Assembly: GCF_036689865.1 (NCBI RefSeq)
Contig: NZ_JBAHUQ010000001.1
Span: 514,628 to 578,627, forward strand
Reading direction: 5' to 3'
DNA: 64,000 nucleotides
From: Magnetococcus sp. PR-3
GTDB taxonomy: Bacteria; Pseudomonadota; Magnetococcia; Magnetococcales; Magnetococcaceae
How positions within the stretch are numbered: position 1 is the first letter of the stretch; the number at the start of each line of letters is the position of its first letter. Under the pieces are notes generated by a model, which was not told where the DNA came from, ran no database searches, and saw nothing but the letters and a program-made list of their open reading frames with translations. Made by a program: the position numbers and the translations under genes. Below, one piece after another: positions 9,199-19,040 of this stretch.

Positions 9199-10263
9199 TT
9201 ATGGGGGTTCTACGGAAACGGAGAGCGCCCGCGCCTGTATAAAAGGTTTAATCTGGCGCTCAACCATATTCTGATACACTTCAAGAGAGAGCGCCTTCAC
9301 TTGCGTCCCTCCAGAAGCCTGTGGACGGCCACTCAAATGGTCTAAAATGGGCGTGAGCACCTTCGGATCATAATGCAGGCCATCATAGGTGATATCTACT
9401 CGACGGGTTAACGGGGAGGGAATGGAAAAGTCCACCAACCCTTGAGAGAACATTCTACTCAGGGCATGACGTATCTCAAGATACTCCGACAAATTCCCCA
9501 ATAGCGACATCCGTGCCTGTTCCCAGTCACTGACGGGCATCACGATACCCATACTCTTCGCCTGAGGATATATGTTCAACAACGCTTCATATAGAGCGAG
9601 ATTTTCCTTTGTCATAGCATCTTTTAGGGCTGGATGCGCCGCCATCTTCTGGCTGGGGTGATAGCCCTGATTTAAAGCCCATGGAAGAATAAAACCGGTA
9701 TACTCACCATCCTCATTTTTCTGATAAGCACGGGGCAGAGGTGAACGTCCACGAAAAGTGCGCCAACTGAAGTCTACGCCCCCCCAACTGGTATAGTCTT
9801 TAATCATGGACGGAAAGAGGGTTGGGTTTTCGATATAATCAGGAAGATCCTTACCACTCTGATTGTAGTAAGAGAGAAAACTCACCTCATTGACACTAAA
9901 GATTAAGCGTTTGACCTCTACCTTATGCCGTTTCAAATAGCGGGTAATGGCAAGAAATTCCCGAACATGACCATTGGAAAAAGAGATGTTCACACAACGC
10001 TGGCCGGGAATACGGCTACTATCCAGCAGTGTTGCGCGAGAACTGCCAAACAGAATACAGTCCACCTTCGGCAATACCCTTTTAAGCCGATTTAGAACCA
10101 TATAACGTTCGTTAAAGGCGTAATTTACCCCTCGCAGTTGATTACCCCCAGCATGCCATAACGGATCAAAAAACAGATTAATCCCGAGGGTGCCACCCAA
10201 CAGCCCTGTCAGAACAAGCATCAAAATGAGCAGGAAACGAGGTGAAGAGGTGTTCTGATTCAT
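9199..10263 (-). CDS. membrane-anchored SGNH-like partner of MBOAT acyltransferase
   Basis: The 354-residue protein has one N-terminal membrane helix (about 10-30) and a periplasmic domain. GSSRA at 73-77 fits block I of the SGNH/AlgX/DltD-type fold, where the serine is catalytic, and YDGLHYD near residue 295 fits the Asp-x-x-His block. Such proteins work with MBOAT O-acyltransferases, completing acyl transfer to a polysaccharide on the outer face of the inner membrane. It is the last gene of the five-gene acylation set, 16 bp after the MBOAT gene, with the pairing seen in dlt and alginate-acetylation loci. The family is inferred from motifs and context. Confidence 0.72.
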   Translation of the reverse strand: MNQNTSSPRFLLILMLVLTGLLGGTLGINLFFDPLWHAGGNQLRGVNYAFNERYMVLNRLKRVLPKVDCILFGSSRATLLDSSRIPGQRCVNISFSNGHVREFLAITRYLKRHKVEVKRLIFSVNEVSFLSYYNQSGKDLPDYIENPTLFPSMIKDYTSWGGVDFSWRTFRGRSPLPRAYQKNEDGEYTGFILPWALNQGYHPSQKMAAHPALKDAMTKENLALYEALLNIYPQAKSMGIVMPVSDWEQARMSLLGNLSEYLEIRHALSRMFSQGLVDFSIPSPLTRRVDITYDGLHYDPKVLTPILDHLSGRPQASGGTQVKALSLEVYQNMVERQIKPFIQARALSVSVEPP

Positions 10264-10279
10264 GATGGCATTCCAGAAG

Positions 10280-11794
10280 CTAAAACTGAAAATAGAGGAA
10301 TTCGTTTACCTCATTCATGCGTAAAACGCTAAGGAATGCTAAGACCGACAATACCACACCCCAAAAGAGGCTGGGCCGCCAAAGCAAGAATGGGGATTTC
10401 CCTTTCTGCAACCAATGGGGGGGGATTTTCAGGGTATCTGTGACGATCTGGTGATCTCGCATTAGCTGAACCAGATTGGGGGCCCACCATACCAAAATCG
10501 CAGCTGCCGATAACCACGGCCAAGCCGCCAAAGCCACAGAGCTTGTCTCGACAGCATCTTTGCCACCAAAACCGAGCATGGCCTGATACATTTGCCCAGC
10601 TGTGCCTAGATCCGCCGATCGAAAGACCACCAGAGAGGCAAGGACACAAAGAAAAGTAAGCGGCACCCCCAGTAGAGAGTGATTCCACCAGCCATCTCGC
10701 TTCGACCATCCCCGTCGTTTTTTCCAGTTCCGCCAGCTCTGATTAATCGCCAGCAACACACCGTGAAACAACCCCCAGGCAACAAAGGTCCATTGGGCAC
10801 CATGCCATAACCCCCCAAAAAGCATGGTGATGATAAAGCTCATCAGCGGCATGGTCCACAGGTTCATGCGCACCTCCTTCATCGAGAGGGGCATGAAGAG
10901 GTACTCCTGCAAAAAGCGGGATAATGTCATATGCCAACGACGCCAAAACTCTAACATGCTGGATGCTTTAAATGGCGCATTGAAGTTTATGGGCAAGCGA
11001 ATACCAAACATCAATGCTAAGCCGATGGCCATCTCTGAGTAGCCGGAAAAATCGAAATAAAGTTGGAACGTATAGGCCACGCCTCCTACCCAAGCAGTCA
11101 GGGTAGAGATGCTCCCGCCATGAGCCACGGAGTCAAAAACAGGGTTTGCCAATAAAGCGAGATTGTCAGCCAACAGCACTTTCTTAGCCAGGCCAAGAAT
11201 CAGGATTGAAATGCCCAAGGCGAAGATATCCGGCTGAAAGCGAAAAGTGCGCGCACTTTCAAACTGGGGCAACATCTCTTTGTGATGAACAATCGGCCCA
11301 GCAATCAATTGGGGGAAGAAACTGACAAACAAAGTATAACGAATGAAGTGAGGCTCTGCTTTTTTGAATTGAAAGGCGTCCACCAAATAGGCGACCTGCT
11401 GAAAGGTGAAAAAAGAGATGGCAAGGGGCAGGATGATAGGAACAACCTGCACCCCTACACCTGTCACCGCATTAAAATTATCGATGAAAAAATTGGTATA
11501 TTTAAAATATCCCAACAGCGCCAAGTTGCCGAGCAAACCGCCCACTAACAACGGCATACGCCCATCATCTCGTAACCAGTTTTGACACAAGGATAGAGCA
11601 ACGACATAGTTGAATAGGATAGACACACCAATAAGCAGCAGATAGATCGGGTTCCACCAACCGTAGAAAAACAGTGATGCGAAGGCAAGCCAGGTTATTG
11701 CGGCACTCTGCCCCCCCAGGCGGCCCAATAGATAAAACAGCACAAGTACTGTGGGCAGAAACGCGAGGAGAAATATGTGTGAACTAAAAACCAT
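10280..11794 (-). CDS. MBOAT-family membrane O-acyltransferase (AlgI/DltB-like)
   Basis: This 504-residue polytopic protein starts MVFSS, the usual start of AlgI-type proteins, and has about ten hydrophobic segments. The conserved MBOAT signatures are present: WRRWHMTLSRF near residue 286 and the histidine-containing GLWHGAQWTF followed by GLFHG near 330-345. Members move an acyl group from a cytoplasmic donor across the membrane to a sugar hydroxyl. An acyl carrier protein is encoded in the same operon, so the donor may be a carrier-bound acyl group, as in DltB, rather than acetyl-CoA. It lies 38 bp after the MaoC-SDR gene. The start has only a weak ribosome site. Confidence 0.93.
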   Translation of the reverse strand: MVFSSHIFLLAFLPTVLVLFYLLGRLGGQSAAITWLAFASLFFYGWWNPIYLLLIGVSILFNYVVALSLCQNWLRDDGRMPLLVGGLLGNLALLGYFKYTNFFIDNFNAVTGVGVQVVPIILPLAISFFTFQQVAYLVDAFQFKKAEPHFIRYTLFVSFFPQLIAGPIVHHKEMLPQFESARTFRFQPDIFALGISILILGLAKKVLLADNLALLANPVFDSVAHGGSISTLTAWVGGVAYTFQLYFDFSGYSEMAIGLALMFGIRLPINFNAPFKASSMLEFWRRWHMTLSRFLQEYLFMPLSMKEVRMNLWTMPLMSFIITMLFGGLWHGAQWTFVAWGLFHGVLLAINQSWRNWKKRRGWSKRDGWWNHSLLGVPLTFLCVLASLVVFRSADLGTAGQMYQAMLGFGGKDAVETSSVALAAWPWLSAAAILVWWAPNLVQLMRDHQIVTDTLKIPPHWLQKGKSPFLLWRPSLFWGVVLSVLAFLSVLRMNEVNEFLYFQF

Positions 11795-11832
11795 TCAAAC
11801 AACCACTATAGATAGATTAGCGAGGAAGAGCA

Positions 11833-13266
11833 TTAACTACGAGCGCACTGTTTCAAAAGGGTTATCACTTCCGGAACAGGGTCTTTTACTAATTCAGCAT
11901 CTAGCATGCCAGTTTGATCGGTCAAGAGCCTGGGAAGACGGGGGGTAAGAACGGCAAGGGATGGATGTTGAGCTTCAAGATAGCGACCACAAATCTCTAA
12001 TGCCGACTTAGCGCCAGCATATTCAAGGGCACCCACAGTTGGCTCAGCAACAAAAATGGTACTGGGCTGAAGCATAACCATTGGTTGTGCCGGTTGTTGC
12101 TTATCGGCCATCGCTACTTCAGCAAGACGCATAAAAGGGGCCACATAGTAGCTCATATATTTGTCAAATAGAGACTGCTGCCAGCCCTGATAGGGGTTTA
12201 GGCTAATGGCTGGTGTCGCAAAGTAAGTCAACAGGTCAAAAGGACCCTTCTGCCATAATTCAGGCCAAGGATTGGGGGTACACTGCAATACGTTCAGAGG
12301 ACTGGAAGTTAAGAGCAAGGATTCCTGGCTGGCCTCTTGTATGAGTTGATCAACTTCCTGGCTCCCGCGGTGATAGGTAACATGCACCTGCGCCCCCATG
12401 GCCAGGGCTACTTTAGCGATAACCTCCCCTACTCCTCGGCTACCGCCTACGACCAAGACCCGACGCCCAACTAAAAGCTCAGGAGATACCTGTTGGCGCA
12501 AAGCTGCCAAGCTAACTTGCTTCACAGGAACAGAACGTACAAAGGCGCTAACACCCCCCTTACCCATAGCCCCTTCAAGAGAGAGTTCCAAAAGACGGCG
12601 TGCCTCGTCTGCATGGGTAACTCGATAGGTTAAACAGGGATCCTCATGGGTATGTATGGAAGCAAAGCGGAAGGTAAAGCCACCAAACAGGGAGTGTTCA
12701 CCCGGCAACCACATCCCCACCAAACGGGTTAGGGCTAACAGCACTGCGGCCTGATCACCTTGTAGTCGCCGCCCTAAATGGGGGAATAACGCCCTGCCTT
12801 CTGCACAGGACCAGTGGAGGGGTATGGTACCTTCGGCGGCGACAATCTCTTTCCAATCTGCCCGGTGTGGAGCCATCATCTCAGGCAGATCAGGTCGAGC
12901 CACAGCCTTGACTTCAGCAGCTGGGATCAGCTGACCGGACAGGGTTGTGCAAATGTGTGACTGGGCTTGTAATTTAATCCGAAAATGCCCGCCCTCTTTT
13001 TTCTGCAATTGATGAGTAAAGGGTTGATCATGTCCTATGGGACGGCTGAAACGTACCTTCAGCTTCACCAAGGCATGGGGGCGCTCGCACTGAGCTAGCA
13101 GTAGGTCAAGTGCCAACATAACCCCGTGCAGACCATGCACCACCGATTGACCAAAGGGCAAGCGACGTGCGTATAAGGGGTCAAGATGAATGGGGTTGTG
13201 GTCACCGGAAAGCTTGGCAAAAGCTTGACTTTGGGCATGAGAGATCTTCATCGGGTTTGTCGCCAC
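11833..13266 (-). CDS. MaoC-like hydratase fused to short-chain dehydrogenase/reductase
   Basis: Of 477 residues, the first part is a MaoC-like hot-dog domain with SGDHNPIHLDPLYA at 20-33 (the hydratase-2 Asp/His pair) and a second hot-dog-like stretch around 140-260. The C-terminal part (about 268-477) is an SDR fold with the NAD(P) glycine motif GGSRGVG at 274-280 and the catalytic pair Y416xxxK420. The fusion suggests successive (de)hydration and keto/hydroxy reduction on an acyl thioester, most simply one carried by the ACP of the same operon. It sits 14 bp after the fkbH gene. Whether it processes a C3 unit made by FkbH or a fatty acyl chain is open. Confidence 0.82.
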   Translation of the reverse strand: MATNPMKISHAQSQAFAKLSGDHNPIHLDPLYARRLPFGQSVVHGLHGVMLALDLLLAQCERPHALVKLKVRFSRPIGHDQPFTHQLQKKEGGHFRIKLQAQSHICTTLSGQLIPAAEVKAVARPDLPEMMAPHRADWKEIVAAEGTIPLHWSCAEGRALFPHLGRRLQGDQAAVLLALTRLVGMWLPGEHSLFGGFTFRFASIHTHEDPCLTYRVTHADEARRLLELSLEGAMGKGGVSAFVRSVPVKQVSLAALRQQVSPELLVGRRVLVVGGSRGVGEVIAKVALAMGAQVHVTYHRGSQEVDQLIQEASQESLLLTSSPLNVLQCTPNPWPELWQKGPFDLLTYFATPAISLNPYQGWQQSLFDKYMSYYVAPFMRLAEVAMADKQQPAQPMVMLQPSTIFVAEPTVGALEYAGAKSALEICGRYLEAQHPSLAVLTPRLPRLLTDQTGMLDAELVKDPVPEVITLLKQCARS

Positions 13267-13280
13267 AACCTGATCTTTCT

Positions 13281-15191
13281 TTACGCTTGATCTTCAACAG
13301 AGATTGTTTGGTAAGGCATCATTTCAATACAATGTTTGCGGGACTCATAGCGGGTTAAATCTAGAGACCAACACTCATCATCACCAGACATGGGGGAAAA
13401 ACCAAAATCCACAAACAGTGTTTGGATCACCTTATTCCGTTGGGTGGGGAGATAGCGCCCCACCAGGATTTTCACCCCTCGACGCCGTGCCTGGGCAACT
13501 AGCTCATTGAGCATGGCATGTTCCACCTGCCGGTTAAACACTCGGCAACTCATGACCCATAGATCGATATACCAGTGCTGTTCATCCATATGCCCAGCTA
13601 TCGCACTGATCAAGCCATGATCTCCAAATCGGTCTTGAAGACGCATCTGCACACCAAAACGGTCTTCTTGGATCTGGTAGGCCGCAACCTCCTCTTCCGT
13701 TACGCGCAAGGTGGTACAATTGAACTGGTTAGTCTTGTTAATCAGCTGCGTGACCCGACGGCGATCTTGTGCATTAAAGCCCCCCATTTGTCCTTGCATG
13801 GCCAGCGAAATGAGAAAATCGGTCAAATCAAGAGTGCTGAGCTGAAGCTGTTGACGCTGCTGTTCGGCACGATATTGATCGGCCCGCAGAGTATCCTCCT
13901 GGGTAAAACGAAGGCTTTCAAACCAACCGCCACCCAGAAGCGTCCAACCATAATAGGCAGGATCTTCGGGCAGCTCCACCACAGCTACCTGAGGAAAAGC
14001 CGTACGAACTTGCTCACGCTCAGCAGGGTTATCATCTACAAACACCAGACTATCTAGACCGATATTAAGTTGGAGGGCTATGGCCTTTAAATTTTCTGAC
14101 TTGGGGTTCCAGTTGGCCATAAACACCGCAATATCCGCCTCTTTCAAAACCATATCCTGATGGGCACGAAAAGGCTGTAGAGCGGTTTCTTCCTGATTTT
14201 TGGAGCAGACCGCGAGAATAACACCTCGCTTTTTTAAGGAGAGTACTAGCTTCTGAAAAGCAACAAACGCCTCCCCCATGGGATCGCCCTGGCCAAGCAC
14301 AATGCCATCCAAGCCATCATCACCGATGACACCCCCCCACAACGTATTATCCAAGTCCAGAACCAAACATTTACGCGTTTGGCCAAGATTTGCTGCCAAC
14401 AAACGACAGACATGATCTCCATACAAAGGCAGAAAAGCCGGATCAAAGGGAAGTTTGGCCAGATGCCACTTAATCGGATCAAACCACCTTGTGGAACCTA
14501 TTTGCATCACAAGGTGGGCAAGATCCAAAAGAACCCACCCCTGTTTATAGGCTTCATCCCGGAGCATCTGGTTGAATTGCTCAATTTGAAAGGACTGGCC
14601 CTGTGGTATGCGGCTCTCCAAATGGCCCAAAAGCGCCAGCGGGGGAGGAACGATGGTATGCACCAAAATGTTTTTTACACCATTTTGGCTTAAGGCATGC
14701 GCCAGTTTAGTGAGGTATTGAAGCGCCTCCTTGGCGGGTTCATGCTCAGAAGAATCCCCCTCGCTTCCAGAGAGCTCTAATCCGTTATGGTCCAGAAACA
14801 TCAACACACCATCAGGAGTGTTGGCAAGTAACGGAGAGTTCGGGTTTAAAGCCTCCATGGCGGTTTGATTGAACCCACCCGTGGTCACCTCCAGCTGCAA
14901 GCCATGACGCAAACCACTGGCGATTAATATCGGAGCCAGCATATCCAACGTACAGTTACCGGTGACAGCCAATTTAAAAGGCCTTAAAAGCCGCCCCACC
15001 TCACTCTTGGGGCTCGGCAGAGCCGAACAGGCACGGGACAGAGTCATCAACTGTCGGTCATCCAGTCGATAAAGGGCGAGATCCAAGGCCTCAAGCCACG
15101 GGTTGGCGCTGGTCGGCAGTTGCTTACACTGGGCTTTAAAATCAGCGGGAGGATGAGGCAACCAAGGAAGATCTTCTAAGAGGTAGCGCAT
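13281..15191 (-). CDS. FkbH-like HAD-family glyceryl-ACP loading enzyme
   Basis: The 636-residue protein has an N-terminal SGNH-like region (about 70-265), a HAD domain whose nucleophile motif DLDNTLWGG starts at 279, the FVDDNPAER motif near residue 385, and a GNAT-like C-terminal region (about 455-620). Characterised FkbH-type proteins dephosphorylate 1,3-bisphosphoglycerate and load the glyceryl group on an acyl carrier protein. The ACP gene lies immediately upstream (15 bp), which supports that role here. No strong ribosome site precedes the ATG at 15191, so translation may be coupled to the ACP gene. Its product is probably consumed by the MaoC-SDR fusion and/or the MBOAT protein. Confidence 0.88.
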   Translation of the reverse strand: MRYLLEDLPWLPHPPADFKAQCKQLPTSANPWLEALDLALYRLDDRQLMTLSRACSALPSPKSEVGRLLRPFKLAVTGNCTLDMLAPILIASGLRHGLQLEVTTGGFNQTAMEALNPNSPLLANTPDGVLMFLDHNGLELSGSEGDSSEHEPAKEALQYLTKLAHALSQNGVKNILVHTIVPPPLALLGHLESRIPQGQSFQIEQFNQMLRDEAYKQGWVLLDLAHLVMQIGSTRWFDPIKWHLAKLPFDPAFLPLYGDHVCRLLAANLGQTRKCLVLDLDNTLWGGVIGDDGLDGIVLGQGDPMGEAFVAFQKLVLSLKKRGVILAVCSKNQEETALQPFRAHQDMVLKEADIAVFMANWNPKSENLKAIALQLNIGLDSLVFVDDNPAEREQVRTAFPQVAVVELPEDPAYYGWTLLGGGWFESLRFTQEDTLRADQYRAEQQRQQLQLSTLDLTDFLISLAMQGQMGGFNAQDRRRVTQLINKTNQFNCTTLRVTEEEVAAYQIQEDRFGVQMRLQDRFGDHGLISAIAGHMDEQHWYIDLWVMSCRVFNRQVEHAMLNELVAQARRRGVKILVGRYLPTQRNKVIQTLFVDFGFSPMSGDDECWSLDLTRYESRKHCIEMMPYQTISVEDQA

Positions 15192-15206
15192 AACAAATGG
15201 TTCGAG

Positions 15207-15455
15207 TCAGCTGTTGAGCTTGGAAAGAATCATCTGCACAAATTCTCCCACATTACGATTACCACTAACCTCAACGGTTGAGAAACGAATGTTCAGGGCC
15301 CGCTCAACGGCCACTAACATTTGGATATTACTCATGCTGTCCCACTCTTCAATATCCTGGGCCGAGGTTTGAGGGCTCAGATCTAATTCATCCAGATCGA
15401 ACACATCCACAAAAACCTCTGTAAGCATCTCATATATCTCATCTTCTTTCATCAT
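15207..15455 (-). CDS. acyl carrier protein
   Basis: This 82-residue acidic four-helix protein has the phosphopantetheine attachment motif WDSMS, with the modified serine at residue 40. It is the first gene of the five-gene minus-strand set and is followed after 15 bp by the FkbH gene, so it is probably the carrier onto which FkbH loads a glyceryl unit. It is not associated with fab genes, so it is a dedicated rather than a housekeeping carrier. A second ATG one codon later is equally possible as start. Confidence 0.9.
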   Translation of the reverse strand: MMKEDEIYEMLTEVFVDVFDLDELDLSPQTSAQDIEEWDSMSNIQMLVAVERALNIRFSTVEVSGNRNVGEFVQMILSKLNS

Positions 15456-15486
15456 TCGACCTTACTTCCCTAGCGTTTGGTTCAGA

Positions 15487-15702
15487 CTAATGGACGGGCA
15501 CTATCGTTTCAGTTTCCAAGGTCTCTACCGGCTGATCATATACGCAATAACAGCCATCACCACGACATTTTGCACGCAAACAGTGCTGAAGGTATGGATC
15601 CACAGATGCAGACCATTCATCACGCTTGACATGAACGAAACCTGGGCTCATTCGACAGACACCAACAACCACCAAAAAGGATATCATCCTTATAGAACCC
15701 AT
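15487..15702 (-). CDS. possible small cysteine-containing protein
   Basis: A 71-codon frame ends 31 bp before the acyl carrier gene on the same strand. It has a hydrophobic stretch near the N-terminus (SFLVVVGV) and four later cysteines in a short segment (CLRAKC, then GCYC). That could be a small exported disulfide-containing protein at the head of the operon. No family is recognised and the ribosome site is poor (AAGG abuts an internal ATG), so it may be a chance frame. Confidence 0.22.
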   Translation of the reverse strand: MGSIRMISFLVVVGVCRMSPGFVHVKRDEWSASVDPYLQHCLRAKCRGDGCYCVYDQPVETLETETIVPVH

Positions 15703-16933
15703 TTATCACAAATAACATACAGGCCATACAACACGTTATTTAGCCGTCACAACAGGCTTTTTTATAAGTCAATTCGGATAACCTGAGTATGGCTCTAACG
15801 GACCATACATTCCATGGTGAGCGTCCACCATCGTTATTTACGCATAATCTTTGCCATCATGACCTATTGAGGATGCAATGACACGGTCATTTAAACATTG
15901 ATTAATACACCTATACGTTATTGATCTATGATGGCTAAAAACAGTGGGCATCCATGACAAATAACGATGCTATAACAACAGTCGGAAACATCCACTCTTT
16001 TAAAGACGCATAAAAGGCCAACAGCTCACGACGTTGCAACAGGGGACTTTCCACACTTTTCTTTGAGAGGGCTCTTTTAAAAATCCACATACCAGCCATA
16101 CCGGTAAAAGAGTCATATTCCTCACCTCAATAGCGACCTATTTTGGGCAAAGCTCTCCCTATAGGTACAAGCAGGCTACAGAGTCTGTTGAAAGATAAAA
16201 AAGAGTCAGGCCAGTCGCTTAAACTGGAGAATGAGATATCTTTCTTAACACGATTGTCATAACAGCTTGAACTCTTCTGCGGCGGGCAGCTCTATTATCC
16301 TTCACTCTATCGCGACACGCTGAAAACCATACAATCCCCCCCAGTCACCGACCTCTTTGATTGGCCATAAAGCTGCTTATATAAACAGGCGGGACACAGG
16401 CTACCCACAAAGATGGCATTTGGCCAAAACCGATAGCCTCGAGAGCCTAACCCATCCCTTTACATCATCAAGTTTGTTCGATAAGCGCATCTTTTATTTC
16501 GATCGTTTCTTCAGATCTTTCACCAGACCTATCAACGCAGGTGGGGGAAACCTCCTGAGGATCCTCTCCTATATGAAATGATAGAAGACGTTCGAAACCA
16601 AAAAAGAGTACTCAGAAAAAAACAACAAACCGAGAAAACGCAAAGACAGCGTTTATAACCAAGACCATCTCTCAGCCCATTCAAAATTGGCTTTGCGGGC
16701 AACACATATGGATTGATATAAGCTAAATTTCTGGTTTTGTCCGATCAATGCAGGTTGGGTAAGGTGTCTGGTCGGAACAGCTGATAGATAAAAACACCTA
16801 AAATATAAAGCACAGAAAAAACGGTTTCTCCAAAAAAAGTTATTCGTTCCCTTCTATCGATCCATTGACCCTATCCAAACACTATTGCACCATAGCTCCC
16901 TTTAAAAAAACACGCCAACAAAGGGAGGGCGCC
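15703..16933. other. gene-poor region with a possible dehalogenase-like relic
   Basis: About 1.2 kb without a credible intact gene. On the plus strand around 16360-16480 a short open stretch (AAYINRRDTGYPQ and following) resembles the C-terminal part of haloacid-dehalogenase-like proteins, but it has no upstream remainder and no start, so it could be a decayed gene. The stretch 16600-16900 is A/T-rich and probably carries the promoter of the small gene at 16934. No tRNA or other structured RNA was recognised. Confidence 0.3.
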
Positions 16934-17218
16934 ATGCAGCCCCACTCTATGCTGTTGGACAATGCGCTGGATGCCATTGAACAGCAGATTCGATCCGACC
17001 AATTTCCCGAAGCCCGTCGCGCACTGGCTCACTTGATCCGATCAGGTTTTGAGGTCATCGAAGCTCGGCGCATGATGGCAAAAGTCTTCATCCATGAGCT
17101 TTTTATGGTAAAAAACCATCGTCAACCCTTTGATCGCAATCGCTACGGCGCCATGCTTATGCAGCTACCTAAACTACCGATCAATGCGCAATGCGCAGAA
17201 AACAGTGGTCATGACTGA
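16934..17218 (+). CDS. small helical protein of unknown function
   Basis: This is a 94-residue protein from the ATG at 16934, which has an excellent ribosome site (AAGGGAGG ending five to six bases upstream). An in-frame ATG 69 bases earlier lacks one. The sequence is predicted helical, with a repeat-like pair of segments (LDNALDAIEQQIRS and FPEARRALAHLIRS) suggesting a short TPR-like hairpin. There is no signal peptide. It ends 41 bp before the LIM-domain peptidase gene on the same strand, so the two are probably co-transcribed and may interact. No family was recognised. Confidence 0.65.
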   Translation: MQPHSMLLDNALDAIEQQIRSDQFPEARRALAHLIRSGFEVIEARRMMAKVFIHELFMVKNHRQPFDRNRYGAMLMQLPKLPINAQCAENSGHD

Positions 17219-17259
17219 TCGTTACGTTTTGAGACTCTGCAGCATGGCGGACTAACCTT

Positions 17260-18369
17260 GTGAAGTGCCAAAAATGTAGAAGAGAGATCTCAGGGCGTTA
17301 CCTTAAGACACCACAGGGCGCTCTTCACCCTGCCTGTTTTGTCTGTCATTCTTGTGGTAAGCCCATAAGGGATGGGACTTTCTCAACCCACAAAGGTCAC
17401 CCCTACCACCCCAGTTGCCATACGCAACAGCACGCGCCCAAGTGTGCCAAATGTCACCAGCCGATTACGGATAAAATAATGCGGGGTATGGGCCGAGACT
17501 GGCACCCTGATTGTTTTACTTGCGCCGCATGCCATAAGCGTATCAAAAAGAAGTTTGCCGAGCATAAGGGGGTACCCTTTCATGAAAACTGCTTGATTAA
17601 AACCAATGCCCCACGCTGCCAGATCTGCAACAAGCCCATGGCAAAAACCTTTATCCAAGATGCCTGGGACAATCAGTATTGTGCAGACCATCAAAAACGT
17701 CTTGTAAAATGCCAAAGTTGTGGCCGCTTAATTTCCGAGGCATTAACAAGAGGTGGGGTTGAGCATCGAGGTGGTCCTTCCATCTGTAACCTCTGCCACC
17801 CGACAGCCATTTTAGATTCAAAGCAAGCTTCACAACTGACGCGATCTGTGTGTGCTTTTCTTTCCAAGCTAAACCTAGATATTGACCCAACAACAATTCC
17901 GCTCACTCTTGTTAACAACAAAACCCTTCGCAAAGCATCCAAAAACCGTCGAGATGAGGTCCGGGGACTCTGCCGAACGCGCACGACGATGCAAGGCAAA
18001 AAGGTTATGGATCATCGGCCCGAGGAGATTCTAATTTTAAAAGGATTACCAAAAGAACATTTCTGCATGGTGGCGGTACATGAGTTCACTCATGCATGGA
18101 TTGCATGGCACAAGGTGCGGGGTCTATCTAAACGTGATGAGGAAGGACTCTGCTGTTTAATGGAGTTTTTGTGGCTGCGTGAACAAAAAACACCGATGGC
18201 TAAGTTTCGTTTAAAGCAACTGAACGATTCCAAAGACCCGATCTATGGAAAAGGCTTAACCCAGGCAAAAGCCGCCTTAAAACAGCACGGTTTACCAACC
18301 ATATTAAGCTCCATACGAACAGAAAAACGGTTACCACGGATTGGACTGTTAGGAAAATTCCTGACGTAA
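17260..18369 (+). CDS. LIM-zinc-finger HExxH peptidase (DA1-like)
   Basis: The 369-residue protein starts at GTG 17260, the only start that keeps the first zinc finger intact. It has two complete LIM-type zinc modules (about 3-55 and 61-111, with CxxC ... HxxC ... CxxC ... C patterns) and a third shorter cysteine-rich segment at 120-180. The C-terminal domain carries the metalloprotease motif HEFTH at 274-278 and a downstream EEG (294-296) that could give the third zinc ligand. This is the same order as in plant DA1 ubiquitin-activated peptidases: LIM finger(s), then HExxH ... EEG. LIM domains are rare in bacteria. It is probably cytoplasmic. The target is unknown; the small protein encoded just upstream is a candidate partner. 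Confidence 0.85.
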   Translation: MKCQKCRREISGRYLKTPQGALHPACFVCHSCGKPIRDGTFSTHKGHPYHPSCHTQQHAPKCAKCHQPITDKIMRGMGRDWHPDCFTCAACHKRIKKKFAEHKGVPFHENCLIKTNAPRCQICNKPMAKTFIQDAWDNQYCADHQKRLVKCQSCGRLISEALTRGGVEHRGGPSICNLCHPTAILDSKQASQLTRSVCAFLSKLNLDIDPTTIPLTLVNNKTLRKASKNRRDEVRGLCRTRTTMQGKKVMDHRPEEILILKGLPKEHFCMVAVHEFTHAWIAWHKVRGLSKRDEEGLCCLMEFLWLREQKTPMAKFRLKQLNDSKDPIYGKGLTQAKAALKQHGLPTILSSIRTEKRLPRIGLLGKFLT

Positions 18370-19040
18370 ACCGTGACCATTGTGCTCAGCATAGTATGCA
18401 GATTATCCCATAGGGTGCTGTTCAATCATCATTCACTTGCTTATGACGTAATGTGCAAACCTTCTTCTCTATTCTATGTTCAAAATGATCGCCCCTCATG
18501 GCCTTTTCACCCCAGGGATAGACTTGCCTGAGATCAAAAAACCGGTGACAGAGCTATGGTTGGGGAGATAAAGAAGCTCGGCTGCCACTTGGGGTCTACA
18601 ACGGCCTCGAACATTCTATAATGCGGTTGCGCCCTACCCCCAAGAAGGAGAAAAAAAGCCAGCCATGCCAGAAAATCAGAGCTGATTTTGCTTCCCCCCC
18701 ACGACCCACAGTAAACATGCTTGGACCTATTCAATGGGAGCGACAACCGCTTAACTACGGATTGACGGTGAGATCAAAACCATCCCACAATTGGGTAACC
18801 TGCCCACCACTGTCACGAACGTCAGCCTTGCTGAAACGTCCCTTTGGGATGTTCAAAAAGCAAGGCCTCCTTCATAAGAGCCCTTGCTCTCTAAGGTCTG
18901 AAAACCAGGCTTTTTGCCACCACGATTGCACGCCCCTTCTGATCAGCCATTTAGAGCTTAAGGAGCCATCCGTCGTAGATAATCAGAGCCGATTCTGTTT
19001 TTCCTCATCGCCCAAAACCGACCGAAAACTTGCTCGGCCC
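18370..19040. other. intergenic region with imperfect direct repeats
   Basis: No supported gene. A 168-codon plus-strand frame at 18621-19127 runs into the 3' end of the opposite-strand channel gene and has no family or ribosome site. The region contains two related segments (18674-18741 and 18981-19055), annotated separately. No clear T-tailed terminator for the long minus-strand operon was found here. Confidence 0.4.
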
